The notes under the pieces: model-generated | Told to the model about the DNA's origin: nothing | Databases searched by the model: none | What the model saw: the letters and a program-made list of their open reading frames with translations, nothing else | Translations under genes and position numbers: made by a program | Shown: in pieces, positions 17,435-26,068 of the stretch | Layout of the letters: each line of letters starts with the position of its first letter | How positions within the stretch are numbered: the stretch's first letter is position 1 | Assembly: GCF_011751075.1 (NCBI RefSeq) | Contig: NZ_JAALLN010000006.1 | Location: 186,001 to 250,000 of the forward strand | DNA: 64,000 nucleotides | Direction of reading: 5' to 3' | Origin: Flavobacterium poyangense | GTDB lineage: Bacteria > Bacteroidota > Bacteroidia > Flavobacteriales > Flavobacteriaceae

Positions 17435-17707
17435 TTAAATAAATACAGTAGAAATTGCCAAAACAATCACAGCCAGAATTACCCCTCGGGCCATAAATTC
17501 TTTATTTCGTTTTAAGAAAAAAGCAAAAACAGCAAGATCTAAAAGGGTTCCTAAAGTGATAATTTTTCCTAAATAGCCATATTCTTTAATGGTTTGAATT
17601 CCTGTTGAAAAGTCAAAAGGAGCAAAGAAGGTAATGAATAAATAACTACCTAAAACAGAGGTGAAAATTCCGGCAATAAAACCAATTAAAATGTCTTTTT
17701 TATTCAT
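17435..17707 (-). CDS. Small membrane protein, unknown function
   Basis: A 90-residue protein with three hydrophobic segments (about residues 7-30, 45-64 and 72-90) and no recognised motif. Its first codons overlap the surE stop by 8 bases, and lpxB starts 67 bases downstream, so it is most likely a real gene in a surE-orf-lpxB unit. The tight overlap and uniform hydrophobic pattern support translation; function cannot be assigned. Confidence 0.7.
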   Translation of the reverse strand: MNKKDILIGFIAGIFTSVLGSYLFITFFAPFDFSTGIQTIKEYGYLGKIITLGTLLDLAVFAFFLKRNKEFMARGVILAVIVLAISTVFI

Positions 17708-18479
17708 TTAAATTCCAGGTGTTAAGCTGTTGTATAGAATGGTGTGCTGTCAGATCAAATTGCACGGGAACTACCGAGATGTAACCATTTTCAAGTGCCC
17801 ATTCATCGGTGTCTTCTCCTTTGTCTTCATTGACAAATTTTCCCGAAAGCCAGTAGTAATCTTTTCCAAACGGCGTTTTTCGCTTGTCAAATTTTTCAAC
17901 CCAAAGTGCTTTTGCCTGACGACAAACCTTTATGCCTTTAATTTCGTTCTCTTTTAACTTTGGGAAATTAACATTCAGAACAACACCTTCCGGTAATTTA
18001 TTCGCAAGTGTTTCTAAGGTTATTTTTTTTATGAAAGATTTTATAGGCTCAAAATCGGCATTCCAGTCGTAATCCAACAGCGAGAAACCAATTGCGGGAA
18101 TTCCTTCAATTCCGGCCTCAACAGCAGCACTCATTGTTCCGGAGTAAATTACGTTTATAGAAGAATTTGATCCGTGATTAATACCCGAAACGCATAAATC
18201 AGGTTTTCTTTTTAAGATTTCATTTACCGCCAGTTTTACACAATCAACAGGAGTTCCGGAACAGCTGTATTCGGTAATATCGGCATTTTCTTTAGAGATT
18301 TTATCCAGATACAGTGTGTTGTTGATCGTAATAGCATGTCCCATGGCACTTTGAGGTTTGTCGGGTGCTACAACAAGCACTTCTCCGATGGTTTCCATAA
18401 CACTTATCAAAGCTCTGATCCCGGGTGCCAGAATGCCATCATCATTGGTAACTAATATAAGTGGTTTTTCGTGTTTCAT
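17700..18479 (-). CDS. surE: 5'/3'-nucleotidase SurE
   Basis: A metal-dependent phosphatase acting on nucleoside monophosphates, 259 residues. The N-terminus ILVTNDDGILAPGI carries the Asp-Asp metal ligands, and CVSGINHGSNSSINVIYSGTMSAAVEA carries the Asn ligand and the phosphate-binding Ser/Thr. VAPDKPQSAMGHAIT is the other family block. It overlaps the small membrane protein gene by 8 bases and heads the surE-lpxB unit. A -7-like box (complement of CAAATGTA, 18516-18523) lies 37 bases upstream of the ATG. Confidence 0.94.
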   Translation of the reverse strand: MKHEKPLILVTNDDGILAPGIRALISVMETIGEVLVVAPDKPQSAMGHAITINNTLYLDKISKENADITEYSCSGTPVDCVKLAVNEILKRKPDLCVSGINHGSNSSINVIYSGTMSAAVEAGIEGIPAIGFSLLDYDWNADFEPIKSFIKKITLETLANKLPEGVVLNVNFPKLKENEIKGIKVCRQAKALWVEKFDKRKTPFGKDYYWLSGKFVNEDKGEDTDEWALENGYISVVPVQFDLTAHHSIQQLNTWNLNE

Positions 18480-18587
18480 GTTAAAAATAGTACAGAATTA
18501 ATAGAGTTATAAGAGCAAATGTAGTGACAGATTTTTTTAGAATTGACACAAATAAAATAAAAATTGTCAACTAAGTAAAAGTTGGCT

Positions 18588-18616
18588 TTGGCAAGTCAAA
18601 CATTTTTATACCTTTA
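18588..18616 (+). promoter_or_regulatory. Candidate promoter of the C-terminal processing protease gene
   Basis: TTG at 18588-18590, an 18-base spacer, and TACCTTTA at 18609-18616 (one mismatch to TAnnTTTG). The start codon at 18683 is 67 bases downstream. Confidence 0.45.
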
Positions 18617-18682
18617 ACAAAAAATTATAGTGAACTTGGCTGTAGTGGCATAGTTTTTACCGTAACTTAGATTAAAAAATTG

Positions 18683-20866
18683 ATGAATGCTATTATTAAA
18701 TTTATGAAAAGAAATTATAAAATACTTATAGCTGTATTGTGTTTGTCAGTAACCTTGTTTGCTTTCAAAATAAACGCAGATAAGACAGTTGATCCGGACC
18801 CGAACAGAGATAAAACTCTTTTAGAATTATTGGCTTTTGTTATTGAGAAAGGACATTATAGTCCGGCAGAAATTAATGACGAGTTTTCTAAAGGAATTTT
18901 TAAAGGTTATATCGAGGCACTGGATCCTTCAAAAAGATTTTTCCTGCAGTCTGATATTGAGGAATTCAGACAATATGAGTTAATGCTGGATGATCAGTTC
19001 TTAAATAAAGACCTTACCTTTTTTAATCTTACCTATACAAGATTGATGAAACGTATGGAAGAAAGCAAAAAAAGATACAAGACTATTTTAGCACAGCCAT
19101 TCAACTATAGTGTTGACGAAACTTTTAATTCTGATTATGAGAATTTGCCTTATGCAAAAAACACAACAGAAATTAATGAAAGATGGAGAAAGCAAATCAA
19201 ACTTTCGACACTTTCTTCGCTTGTTGCCAAACAAAAAATAGAAGAGGATAAAAAGAAAACGGACCCTGCTTATAAAGCGAAATCTTTTGAAGCTTTAGAG
19301 AAAGAAACACGTGAAAGTTCACTAAAATCATTAGATGATAATTTCAGTCTTATTAAAGATTTAAATAAAGAAGACTGGTTTTCGGTGTACGTGAATTCTA
19401 TTATGACCCGTTTTGACCCGCATACCAGTTATTTCGCTCCCGAAGACAAAGACCGTTTTGATGTGAATATCAGCGGAAAACTGGAAGGTATTGGAGCAAG
19501 ATTAACAAAGAGAAATGATTTCACTCAAATAGACGAGCTGATTTCCGGTGGACCTGCCTGGAAAGGAAAACAATTGGAAGCCGGTGACTTAATTCTGAAA
19601 GTTGGACAAGGAAACGAAGAACCTGTAGATGTTGTAGGGATGCGTTTGGACGATGTGGTGAAGAAAATAAAAGGACATAAAGGAACTGAAGTTAAGCTTA
19701 CCGTAAAAAAAGTAGACGGAAGCATGAAAGTTATTTCGATAATCAGAGACGTAGTAGAAATTGAAGAAACGTACGCGAAATCAAGTATTGTTGAAAAGAA
19801 CGGATTGAAATACGGAGTGATTTATTTGCCTAAATTTTATATCGATTTTGAAAACAAAGACGGGCGTGATGCCGGAAAAGATATTGCTCTTGAAGTAGAA
19901 AGACTAAAAAAAGAAAATATCAACGGAATTGTACTTGATGTACGTGATGATGGTGGAGGATCTTTGTCTACAGTAGTTGATATTGCCGGATTGTTTATTG
20001 AAGAAGGACCAATTGTTCAGGTGAAATCTGCCGGAAAAAAGAAAGAGGTTTTATACGATAAAGATAAAAAAATCGAGTGGGACGGACCATTAGTAATTAT
20101 GGTAAATAGTTTCTCGGCTTCTGCATCAGAGATATTAGCTGCAGCAATTCAGGATTACAAACGTGGTGTTATCATTGGAAGTAAACAAACTTACGGAAAA
20201 GGAACGGTACAAAATGTACTTGATTTGAATCAGTTTGTTCGAAATGCAAACTATGGTGATTTAGGTGCTTTGAAAATTACAGGCCAAAAATTCTATAGAA
20301 TTAACGGTGGATCAACTCAATTAGAAGGGGTACATAGTGATGTTGTGATGCCGGATCGTTATGCTTACCTGAAAATGGGAGAGCGCGATATTGATAACGC
20401 AATGCCTTGGGATAAAATAGATCAGGCCGATTATGTTACCTGGACTTCAAATGAAAATTTTGCAAGAGCAGTTGCGAACAGTAAAAACAGAATTGCTCAA
20501 AACGCTCAATTTAATTTAATTGAAGACAACGCAAAATGGATTGATGTGAAGAGTAAAGAGAATACGTATAGCTTAAACATCACCAACTTTAAAGCCACAC
20601 AAGAGCAGGTTGAAAATGAAGGTAAAAAGTATAAACCAATTTCAGATTACAAAAACAATTTGGTGTTTAAATCCTTGCCTTATGAAGAGCTTGAAATGAA
20701 AAGCGATGCTACTTTAAAAGAGAAAAGAGAAGCTTGGCATCAGGCATTGTCTAAAGACGTTTATGTAGAAGAAGCCTTAAATGTTTTAGATGATTTGCAA
20801 ACGAAAAGCAGTGTGGTGAGAACTAATTCTCCAAAAATGAAAAAAGATAAATTAGTAAAATCTTAA
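18683..20866 (+). CDS. Carboxy-terminal processing (tail-specific) protease, S41 family
   Basis: A periplasmic serine protease of the Tsp/Prc type that degrades or trims proteins from the C-terminus; 727 residues. The start is the ATG at 18683; the next in-frame ATG (18704, MKRNYKILIAVLCL) also works and puts the signal sequence at the very N-terminus. The order is signal sequence, N-terminal helical domain, PDZ domain (about residues 240-330; GIGARL ... GGPAWKGKQLEAGDLILKVG), S41 catalytic core, and a C-terminal helical tail. The catalytic Ser480 lies in SASASEI and Lys505 in YGKGTV, the Ser-Lys dyad of the family. It is divergent from surE. Confidence 0.92.
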   Translation: MNAIIKFMKRNYKILIAVLCLSVTLFAFKINADKTVDPDPNRDKTLLELLAFVIEKGHYSPAEINDEFSKGIFKGYIEALDPSKRFFLQSDIEEFRQYELMLDDQFLNKDLTFFNLTYTRLMKRMEESKKRYKTILAQPFNYSVDETFNSDYENLPYAKNTTEINERWRKQIKLSTLSSLVAKQKIEEDKKKTDPAYKAKSFEALEKETRESSLKSLDDNFSLIKDLNKEDWFSVYVNSIMTRFDPHTSYFAPEDKDRFDVNISGKLEGIGARLTKRNDFTQIDELISGGPAWKGKQLEAGDLILKVGQGNEEPVDVVGMRLDDVVKKIKGHKGTEVKLTVKKVDGSMKVISIIRDVVEIEETYAKSSIVEKNGLKYGVIYLPKFYIDFENKDGRDAGKDIALEVERLKKENINGIVLDVRDDGGGSLSTVVDIAGLFIEEGPIVQVKSAGKKKEVLYDKDKKIEWDGPLVIMVNSFSASASEILAAAIQDYKRGVIIGSKQTYGKGTVQNVLDLNQFVRNANYGDLGALKITGQKFYRINGGSTQLEGVHSDVVMPDRYAYLKMGERDIDNAMPWDKIDQADYVTWTSNENFARAVANSKNRIAQNAQFNLIEDNAKWIDVKSKENTYSLNITNFKATQEQVENEGKKYKPISDYKNNLVFKSLPYEELEMKSDATLKEKREAWHQALSKDVYVEEALNVLDDLQTKSSVVRTNSPKMKKDKLVKS

Positions 20867-20890
20867 ATTTTTAAAATTTAATTTGTTATT

Positions 20891-20930
20891 AAAACGCTCC
20901 GAAAGTTTATATTTACGGAGCGTTTTTTTT
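20891..20930 (+). terminator. Terminator after the S41 protease gene
   Basis: Stem AAAACGCTCCG (20891-20901) with CGGAGCGTTTT (20916-20926), followed by more Ts. It lies between the protease and the nuclease gene, so these are separate units. Confidence 0.85.
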
Positions 20931-20950
20931 ATGCATTTAAAGTATAGCTT

Positions 20951-21730
20951 ATGAAAGGATTTGTTGTTTTTGGGTTGTTAAGTCTGGTGTTTCTTTCCTG
21001 TAAAAAGGAAGCGGAAGTAAAAAGAGAATTGAAGGAAGAGCAATCTCATTTTGTTTCCAATCAAAACGTTACAGATTCATTGTACTCTGTTGCTTATTTG
21101 CCTACATCAACAACAAAACAAATTGTAAAACACAAATATTATACGCTTTCTTACCATGAGAAGTTCGAGCAGGCAGAGTGGGTGGCGTATGAACTTAAAA
21201 AAGAATATTTGAAAAACGCCGATTATAAACGTCCGTATTTTATTGAAGACCCGAAAGTAACAACCGGTTCAGCCGATTGGAGGAATTATAAAAAATCAGG
21301 TTATGATAAAGGGCATCTTTGTCCTGCCGGCGATATGGAATTTGATAAAAATGCTTATAATGATACGTTTTATACCTCTAATATTTCCCCTCAAAAACAT
21401 GATTTTAATAGCGGAATCTGGAATAGAATAGAACAGAAAACACGATACTGGGCAGAGAAATACAAAGATGTTTATGTGGTTACCGGAGGTGTTCTGAAAG
21501 ATTCGGATAAAAAAATAGGAACAGAAGAAGTTGCTGTTCCTAAATATTTTTATAAAATCGTTCTGGCTAAATCAGGGAATAAACACAAAGCCATTGCTTT
21601 TTTAGTTCCAAATGAAAAGAGCGATAAGTCACTTTACGATTTTGTAGTTCCAATTGAAACGATTGAAAAAATGACGGGAATTGATTTCTTTCCGAATTTG
21701 AAGGATCTAAAAAGCAGTCAGGACTTTTAG
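20951..21730 (+). CDS. DNA/RNA non-specific endonuclease (NUC1/EndoG family), lipoprotein
   Basis: A 259-residue predicted lipoprotein (lipobox LVFLSC, Cys17) with a beta-beta-alpha-metal nuclease domain. The motif DKGHLCPAGDM holds the general base His122 (classically DRGH), and Asn153 in QKHDFNSGIWNRIE is the expected magnesium ligand. It would cut DNA and RNA outside the cytoplasm, for nutrient recovery or defence against incoming DNA. Its last 24 bases overlap the rpe 3' end on the opposite strand. Confidence 0.88.
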   Translation: MKGFVVFGLLSLVFLSCKKEAEVKRELKEEQSHFVSNQNVTDSLYSVAYLPTSTTKQIVKHKYYTLSYHEKFEQAEWVAYELKKEYLKNADYKRPYFIEDPKVTTGSADWRNYKKSGYDKGHLCPAGDMEFDKNAYNDTFYTSNISPQKHDFNSGIWNRIEQKTRYWAEKYKDVYVVTGGVLKDSDKKIGTEEVAVPKYFYKIVLAKSGNKHKAIAFLVPNEKSDKSLYDFVVPIETIEKMTGIDFFPNLKDLKSSQDF

Positions 21731-22369
21731 ATCTGCAATAGTTGCTGTTGGGTTCTCGGCTTTAAAAACAAAGCTTCCCGCTACCAAAACATCGGCACCG
21801 GCTTCTACCAGTTGTTTTGCATTTTTGTTGGTTACACCACCGTCAATTTCGATAAGTGTTGAAGCATTTTTTCGGATAATCAGCTCTTTTAGCTTTTTTA
21901 CTTTTGTGTATGTGTTTTCAATAAAGGACTGTCCACCAAAACCGGGATTTACACTCATGATACAAACAAGATCAATGTCGTTGATTACGTCTTCCAGTAA
22001 ATCAATATTGGTATGCGGGTTAATGGCTACTCCGGCTTTCATCCCTTCAGCTTTGATGGCTTGTAGCGTTCTGTGTAAATGGGTACAGGCCTCGTAATGT
22101 ACGCTTAGTATATTGGCTCCTAAATCAGCAAAGGTTTTGATGTAGCGGTCCGGATCAATAATCATTAAATGTACATCGATTGTTTTTTTTGCATGTCTTG
22201 AAATGGCTTCTAAAACGGGCATTCCAAAAGAAATATTCGGAACAAAAACACCGTCCATAATATCAATATGAAACCAATCTGCTTCACTGTTATTGATCAT
22301 TTCGATATCGCGTTGTAAATTGGCAAAATCAGCTGCTAAAACAGAAGGAGCTATAAGTGTATTCTTCAT
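21707..22369 (-). CDS. rpe: Ribulose-phosphate 3-epimerase
   Basis: It interconverts ribulose-5-phosphate and xylulose-5-phosphate in the pentose phosphate pathway; 220 residues, a TIM barrel. Family blocks are IAPSVLAADFANL, WFHIDIMDGVFVPNISFG (metal and catalytic Asp), DVHLMI, CIMSVNPGFGGQSFI and EIDGGV. The start at 22369 gives the expected N-terminus. A -7-like box (complement of CAAATGTA, 22400-22407) is upstream. Its 3' end overlaps the convergent nuclease gene by 24 bases. Confidence 0.96.
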   Translation of the reverse strand: MKNTLIAPSVLAADFANLQRDIEMINNSEADWFHIDIMDGVFVPNISFGMPVLEAISRHAKKTIDVHLMIIDPDRYIKTFADLGANILSVHYEACTHLHRTLQAIKAEGMKAGVAINPHTNIDLLEDVINDIDLVCIMSVNPGFGGQSFIENTYTKVKKLKELIIRKNASTLIEIDGGVTNKNAKQLVEAGADVLVAGSFVFKAENPTATIADLKVLTAF

Positions 22370-22410
22370 TGTGTAGTGGTGTGTAGTGTTGTTTTTTTAC
22401 AAATGTAATT

Positions 22411-22447
22411 ATAAAAAATAAAAAACTCCGGTAATCAGCCGGAGTTT
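22411..22447 (-). terminator. rpoD terminator
   Basis: Read on the minus strand: stem AACTCCGG/CCGGAGTT (22424-22446) with a 7-base loop and a long T run. It lies 120 bases past the rpoD stop. Between them (about 22500-22566) is a loose TTGGAATTT repeat. Confidence 0.8.
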
Positions 22448-22566
22448 CAATCATCAATCAAAAAACGAACAGTCAATCAAACTGTTGTTCGCGGTAAAAT
22501 TCCAAGTCTAAGATTTCAAATGCCAATTGATTGGAATTTGGAATTTAAAGATTGGAATTTAGGCGA

Positions 22567-23430
22567 TTAACCTAAGTAAGTTTTCAGAATTTTACTTCTA
22601 GAAGTATGTTTTAATCTGCGGATTGCTTTTTCTTTAATCTGACGAACACGCTCACGAGTTAAGTCGAAAGTTTCTCCAATTTCTTCCAGAGTCATTGGGT
22701 GTTGATCGCCAAGACCAAAATACAAACGAACAACATCAGCCTCTCTTGGCGTTAATGTTTCTAAAGAACGTTCGATTTCAGTACGCAAGGATTCATGAAT
22801 TAACTCTCTGTCCGGATTTGGAGATTCTCCTGAACGTAAAACGTCATAAAGGTTAGAATCTTCTCCTTCTACAAGAGGTGCATCCATAGATAAATGACGA
22901 CCGGAGTTTTTCATAGACTCTTTTACATCATTTACAGTCATATCAAGTTCTTTTGCAATTTCCTCAGCAGAAGGCGGACGCTCGTTAGATTGCTCTAATA
23001 AGGCATACATTTTGTTGATTTTATTGATAGAACCAATTTTGTTTAATGGTAAACGTACAATACGTGATTGTTCTGCCAAAGCCTGAAGGATCGATTGACG
23101 AATCCACCAAACGGCATAAGAGATAAATTTGAAACCACGGGTTTCATCAAAACGTTGAGCCGCTTTAATCAGACCTAAGTTTCCTTCGTTAATTAAATCC
23201 GGAAGTGTTAATCCTTGATTTTGATATTGTTTTGCTACAGAGACTACGAATCGTAGGTTGGCTTTTGTTAATTTTTCTAAAGCTCTTTGATCACCTGCTT
23301 TTATTCTTTGTGCTAATTCTACCTCTTCATCTGCGGTAATTAGGTCAACTTTTCCGATTTCTTGTAGATATTTATCTAACGATGCAGTTTCACGATTGGT
23401 TACCTGCTTGGTGATTTTAAGTTGTCTCAT
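22567..23430 (-). CDS. rpoD: Primary sigma factor of RNA polymerase (short Bacteroidota type)
   Basis: The housekeeping sigma-70 that directs RNA polymerase to TTG/TAnnTTTG promoters in this phylum. It has 287 residues and lacks the long region 1.1 and non-conserved region of E. coli RpoD. Visible parts: region 1.2 (about residues 15-45), region 2 with [38 protein letters not shown] and [15 protein letters not shown] (about 58-115), region 3, and region 4 with [14 protein letters not shown] and [27 protein letters not shown] (about 225-275). The start at 23430 gives [14 protein letters not shown], typical of flavobacterial RpoD. Confidence 0.96.
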   Translation of the reverse strand: MRQLKITKQVTNRETASLDKYLQEIGKVDLITADEEVELAQRIKAGDQRALEKLTKANLRFVVSVAKQYQNQGLTLPDLINEGNLGLIKAAQRFDETRGFKFISYAVWWIRQSILQALAEQSRIVRLPLNKIGSINKINKMYALLEQSNERPPSAEEIAKELDMTVNDVKESMKNSGRHLSMDAPLVEGEDSNLYDVLRSGESPNPDRELIHESLRTEIERSLETLTPREADVVRLYFGLGDQHPMTLEEIGETFDLTRERVRQIKEKAIRRLKHTSRSKILKTYLG

Positions 23431-23515
23431 GTTGTTGTCTCCCTATTTTTTTTAAAGTGTACAAATGGTTATACGTAGGAAGTATTGAAAAAGTTACAAC
23501 GAAATAAAAATAATT

Positions 23516-24985
23516 TTAAAATTTATAACCAATTCCCGATTGAAGAGAAAAACTATAAGGTTTGGCTTCTGCATTTTCTTTAAATGTGCTTAGATAATAT
23601 TTGAAAATAGGGTTGATTCCCAGAGTAAATCGGTCCGTTAATTTATAACTTAATTCTAAACCCAGATCATATGAAATATTAACTCCTGATATATTTTTTA
23701 CTTCGCCGATAGTTTGTCTTGATACTTTTTCGGATTTCATATACAGTTCATTTTTATCTAAAAATAAAAAGCTAAATCCTGTAAAGGTATCAATGGCTAT
23801 TTTGCTTTCGTCTTTTTTTACAGCATAATAAAACTCCATCGGAAATTCATAGTAGGATAGTTTTTGCAAGAGATCAACATTCTCGGAACCTTTAAACAGC
23901 TCTTTTGTATTGATTTGATTTTTTAAGATAATATTATCGTAATTGGATATTAGAACATTCTGATCTAATCGGGTGGTAATTTTTAAATTGATCTTAGAAA
24001 ATCCGGTTCTAAATCCGATTCGGTTGAACATTGTTTTTAGGTAGATGCCATAATGTGATGTAATTGGATGTGTCTTATCTAAATCGTCCATTGTCGGACT
24101 TATTAATGATTTAGAATTCAAAGAACCAAAAAGGGCAGGGCCGTATAACACAGATAATGTAAAATCCGGATGTAAATCCTCTTTTGTGTTTTTATAGTCT
24201 GTTTTTTTATACTCTCTTTTTTTAGTTTTTTTCTTCAGGTTTAAAGTGTCTGTCTTAGGTACCGTATCAATTTTTGTCTCAATTTGGAGTGGTTCACTTG
24301 GAGTAGTATTTTTTAATGGATCTTCGGTATCTGTTTTTATTAAGGGAATTTCAACTGCGGTTGATTTTTTTTCAGTTTTTTTGTTATTGCCCGATTTAAG
24401 AGCTTTAGGAGTTTTCTTTGAAACTTTTTTGGACGGTTGAGTTACTTTGCCAACAACAGCTAAGCTTTTATTAACTTCTCGTTTTTGTTTTTTATTTGCA
24501 GTAATAGGCGTTACAGGTTTTGTCACGACGTGATTTGTTCTTACAATTACTTTGTATTTTTTTACAACTTCGTACTCTTTGTATTCCTTTGTTGTTGTTA
24601 TTAGTTTGCTGGATTGTTTGACCAGTTTTATGGTTTTACTTCTTTTTATCGTTGTAGTCTCGTCCGGTTCTGATTTTTGCTGTATCTGAACCAGGGTTGA
24701 TTTGGGATCTGAATTTTGATCTGTTTTTACTTTTTTGGATTGAGACTCTTTTGTCTTATTAGCTTCTTGTCTTTGTTTTGTATCTTGAAAGTTTGAAAAA
24801 ACATAAAGTGATGTTGAAAAAAGGAATGCAGCAATGATAGCCGGAATTGCCCAGTATATCATTCTTCGTTTTCTTTTTTTATTAAGATCAGTTTCAATTT
24901 TTGACCAGACAAAATCACTTGGAGTTTTGTCCAATTCAGCTAATTTACTTTTGATTATTTTTCCTATTTCAGTTCTATTGTCCAT
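23516..24985 (-). CDS. Putative trans-envelope anti-sigma protein: cytoplasmic head, one membrane helix, long linker, outer-membrane beta-barrel-like C-terminus
   Basis: A 489-residue protein with three unlike parts. Residues 1-41 are soluble and charged (DFVWSKIETDLNKKRKRR) and look like the short cytoplasmic head of an anti-sigma factor. Residues about 42-64 form one hydrophobic helix. Residues 65-270 are a long Lys/Thr/Pro-rich, low-complexity linker able to cross the periplasm. From about 273 to the end the alternating pattern and terminal aromatic (LSVLYGPALFG ... SLQSGIGYKF) resemble a PorT/OMP_b-brl outer-membrane barrel. It overlaps the preceding ECF sigma gene by 11 bases, so the two are translationally coupled. 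The anti-sigma role is inferred from position and topology, with no recognised ASD or FecR motif. Alternatively it is just an envelope-anchored barrel. Confidence 0.6.
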   Translation of the reverse strand: MDNRTEIGKIIKSKLAELDKTPSDFVWSKIETDLNKKRKRRMIYWAIPAIIAAFLFSTSLYVFSNFQDTKQRQEANKTKESQSKKVKTDQNSDPKSTLVQIQQKSEPDETTTIKRSKTIKLVKQSSKLITTTKEYKEYEVVKKYKVIVRTNHVVTKPVTPITANKKQKREVNKSLAVVGKVTQPSKKVSKKTPKALKSGNNKKTEKKSTAVEIPLIKTDTEDPLKNTTPSEPLQIETKIDTVPKTDTLNLKKKTKKREYKKTDYKNTKEDLHPDFTLSVLYGPALFGSLNSKSLISPTMDDLDKTHPITSHYGIYLKTMFNRIGFRTGFSKINLKITTRLDQNVLISNYDNIILKNQINTKELFKGSENVDLLQKLSYYEFPMEFYYAVKKDESKIAIDTFTGFSFLFLDKNELYMKSEKVSRQTIGEVKNISGVNISYDLGLELSYKLTDRFTLGINPIFKYYLSTFKENAEAKPYSFSLQSGIGYKF

Positions 24986-25526
24986 TTTTCTCTTTAGAAT
25001 AATAAAAGTTGCTTTTTGATTTAATCTTTTCTTTTAAAATTTGTTTTGCCCGGTGTAAATTCGATTTTGAAGTGTTTTCGGATATGGATAACATTTCTGC
25101 AATTTCGCGATGCGAATAATCGTCCAGCTCATACAAATTGAAAACCAGTCTGTATTGATGGGGGAGATCCTGAACAAAAGATAAAATAGTATCAAGAGAA
25201 AAATCAATTTCTGACTCATCTATGCGTTCCTCCTGAGGATAATCGTCTATGATGGCGGTTAAGGTATAGGATTTTTTGTATCTGGATATTGCTTTGTTGA
25301 TGGCGATTCTTTTCATCCAGCCTTCAAAACTTCCTTTTTCTTTATAGTTTTTTATGTTGGTAAAGATCTCAATAAAGGTATCCTGAAGATTGTCTTCTGC
25401 TTCGGCCACATTAGAACAATATTTAAGACTTAAAACAAATAGCGCATTCTTATACATATTGTATAATTCTTCCTGTGCCTTTCGGTTCTGCTTAGTGCAA
25501 GCCTTTATGAGTAGATCTAAATTCAA
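24975..25526 (-). CDS. ECF-type RNA polymerase sigma factor
   Basis: A 183-residue sigma-70 of the extracytoplasmic function class. Region 2 spans about residues 20-85 (DNLQDTFIEIFTNIKNYKEKGSFEGWMKRIAINKAI, with the -10-recognition helix), and region 4 about 118-166 (LPHQYRLVFNLYELDDYSHREIAEMLSISENTSKSNLHRAKQIL, a helix-turn-helix). It begins 10 bases after the lipoprotein gene stop and its end overlaps the putative anti-sigma start by 11 bases. The target regulon is not visible; the TonB receptor cluster upstream is a candidate. Confidence 0.9.
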   Translation of the reverse strand: MNLDLLIKACTKQNRKAQEELYNMYKNALFVLSLKYCSNVAEAEDNLQDTFIEIFTNIKNYKEKGSFEGWMKRIAINKAISRYKKSYTLTAIIDDYPQEERIDESEIDFSLDTILSFVQDLPHQYRLVFNLYELDDYSHREIAEMLSISENTSKSNLHRAKQILKEKIKSKSNFYYSKEKNGQ

Positions 25527-25535
25527 ATCTCAGGG

Positions 25536-25934
25536 TTATAGTTTTGAAATATTAATTATGTTATGACAGTAAAGTTCATTAACATATCCCTTTGCCGAAA
25601 TTTGTCCTGTAGTAAAATCTTTTCCAAAGTAAAATTCTGCTTCATTAGTGCCTTGCCCTTGTACAATAGTAATTGATCCGCTGAGAACTGTCCAGGTTAC
25701 ATTAGCGGTTGCTTTATTTCCTTTGTAAGTATAAGTATATTTATTGCCGGCATTTACCAATATCCTGCCATCGACATCGCAGCAAGTACCGCTCATTGTA
25801 GCGTCACAGTTGGCATCGGGATCTAAATATTTAAGATCATATTTTCTATATTTAAAATGATTGTCCCCGTCGTTGGAACAAGAAAGAGTAAAAATAAGGA
25901 AGAGCGTTGCTGCAATTGTGGTTGCTTTTTTCAT
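25536..25934 (-). CDS. Small lipoprotein with PKD/Ig-like fold, linked to the ECF sigma gene
   Basis: Unknown function; 132 residues. Lipobox FTLSC places the acylated Cys near residue 19. The mature part has a cysteine-rich patch (NCDATMSGTCCDVDG), then a beta pattern with TWTVLSGSITIVQGQGTNEAEFYFG resembling PKD or Ig-like domains, and a late Cys (ELYCHN). It begins after a terminator and stands 10 bases before the sigma gene, so lipoprotein, sigma and putative anti-sigma form one unit. A ligand-sensing role is a guess from position. Confidence 0.68.
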   Translation of the reverse strand: MKKATTIAATLFLIFTLSCSNDGDNHFKYRKYDLKYLDPDANCDATMSGTCCDVDGRILVNAGNKYTYTYKGNKATANVTWTVLSGSITIVQGQGTNEAEFYFGKDFTTGQISAKGYVNELYCHNIINISKL

Positions 25935-25999
25935 AGTTGTTGGTCTTTTTATAATTAATAGTATTTTAAAAATAAAAAGGTTGCGTCATAAAATATAAA

Positions 26000-26043
26000 A
26001 AGAAGCAAAACCCTTGTTTCATAAATCTGAAACAAGGGTTTTG
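26000..26043 (-). terminator. Terminator separating the receptor operon from the sigma unit
   Basis: Minus-strand stem built on CAAAACCCTTGTTTCA and its exact complement (26006-26021 and 26028-26043), with a 6-base loop and a T-rich tail. It is 25 bases past the MG2/plug gene. Confidence 0.8.
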
Positions 26044-26068
26044 TCAGGGAATGTTTAAGCTTAATTTT

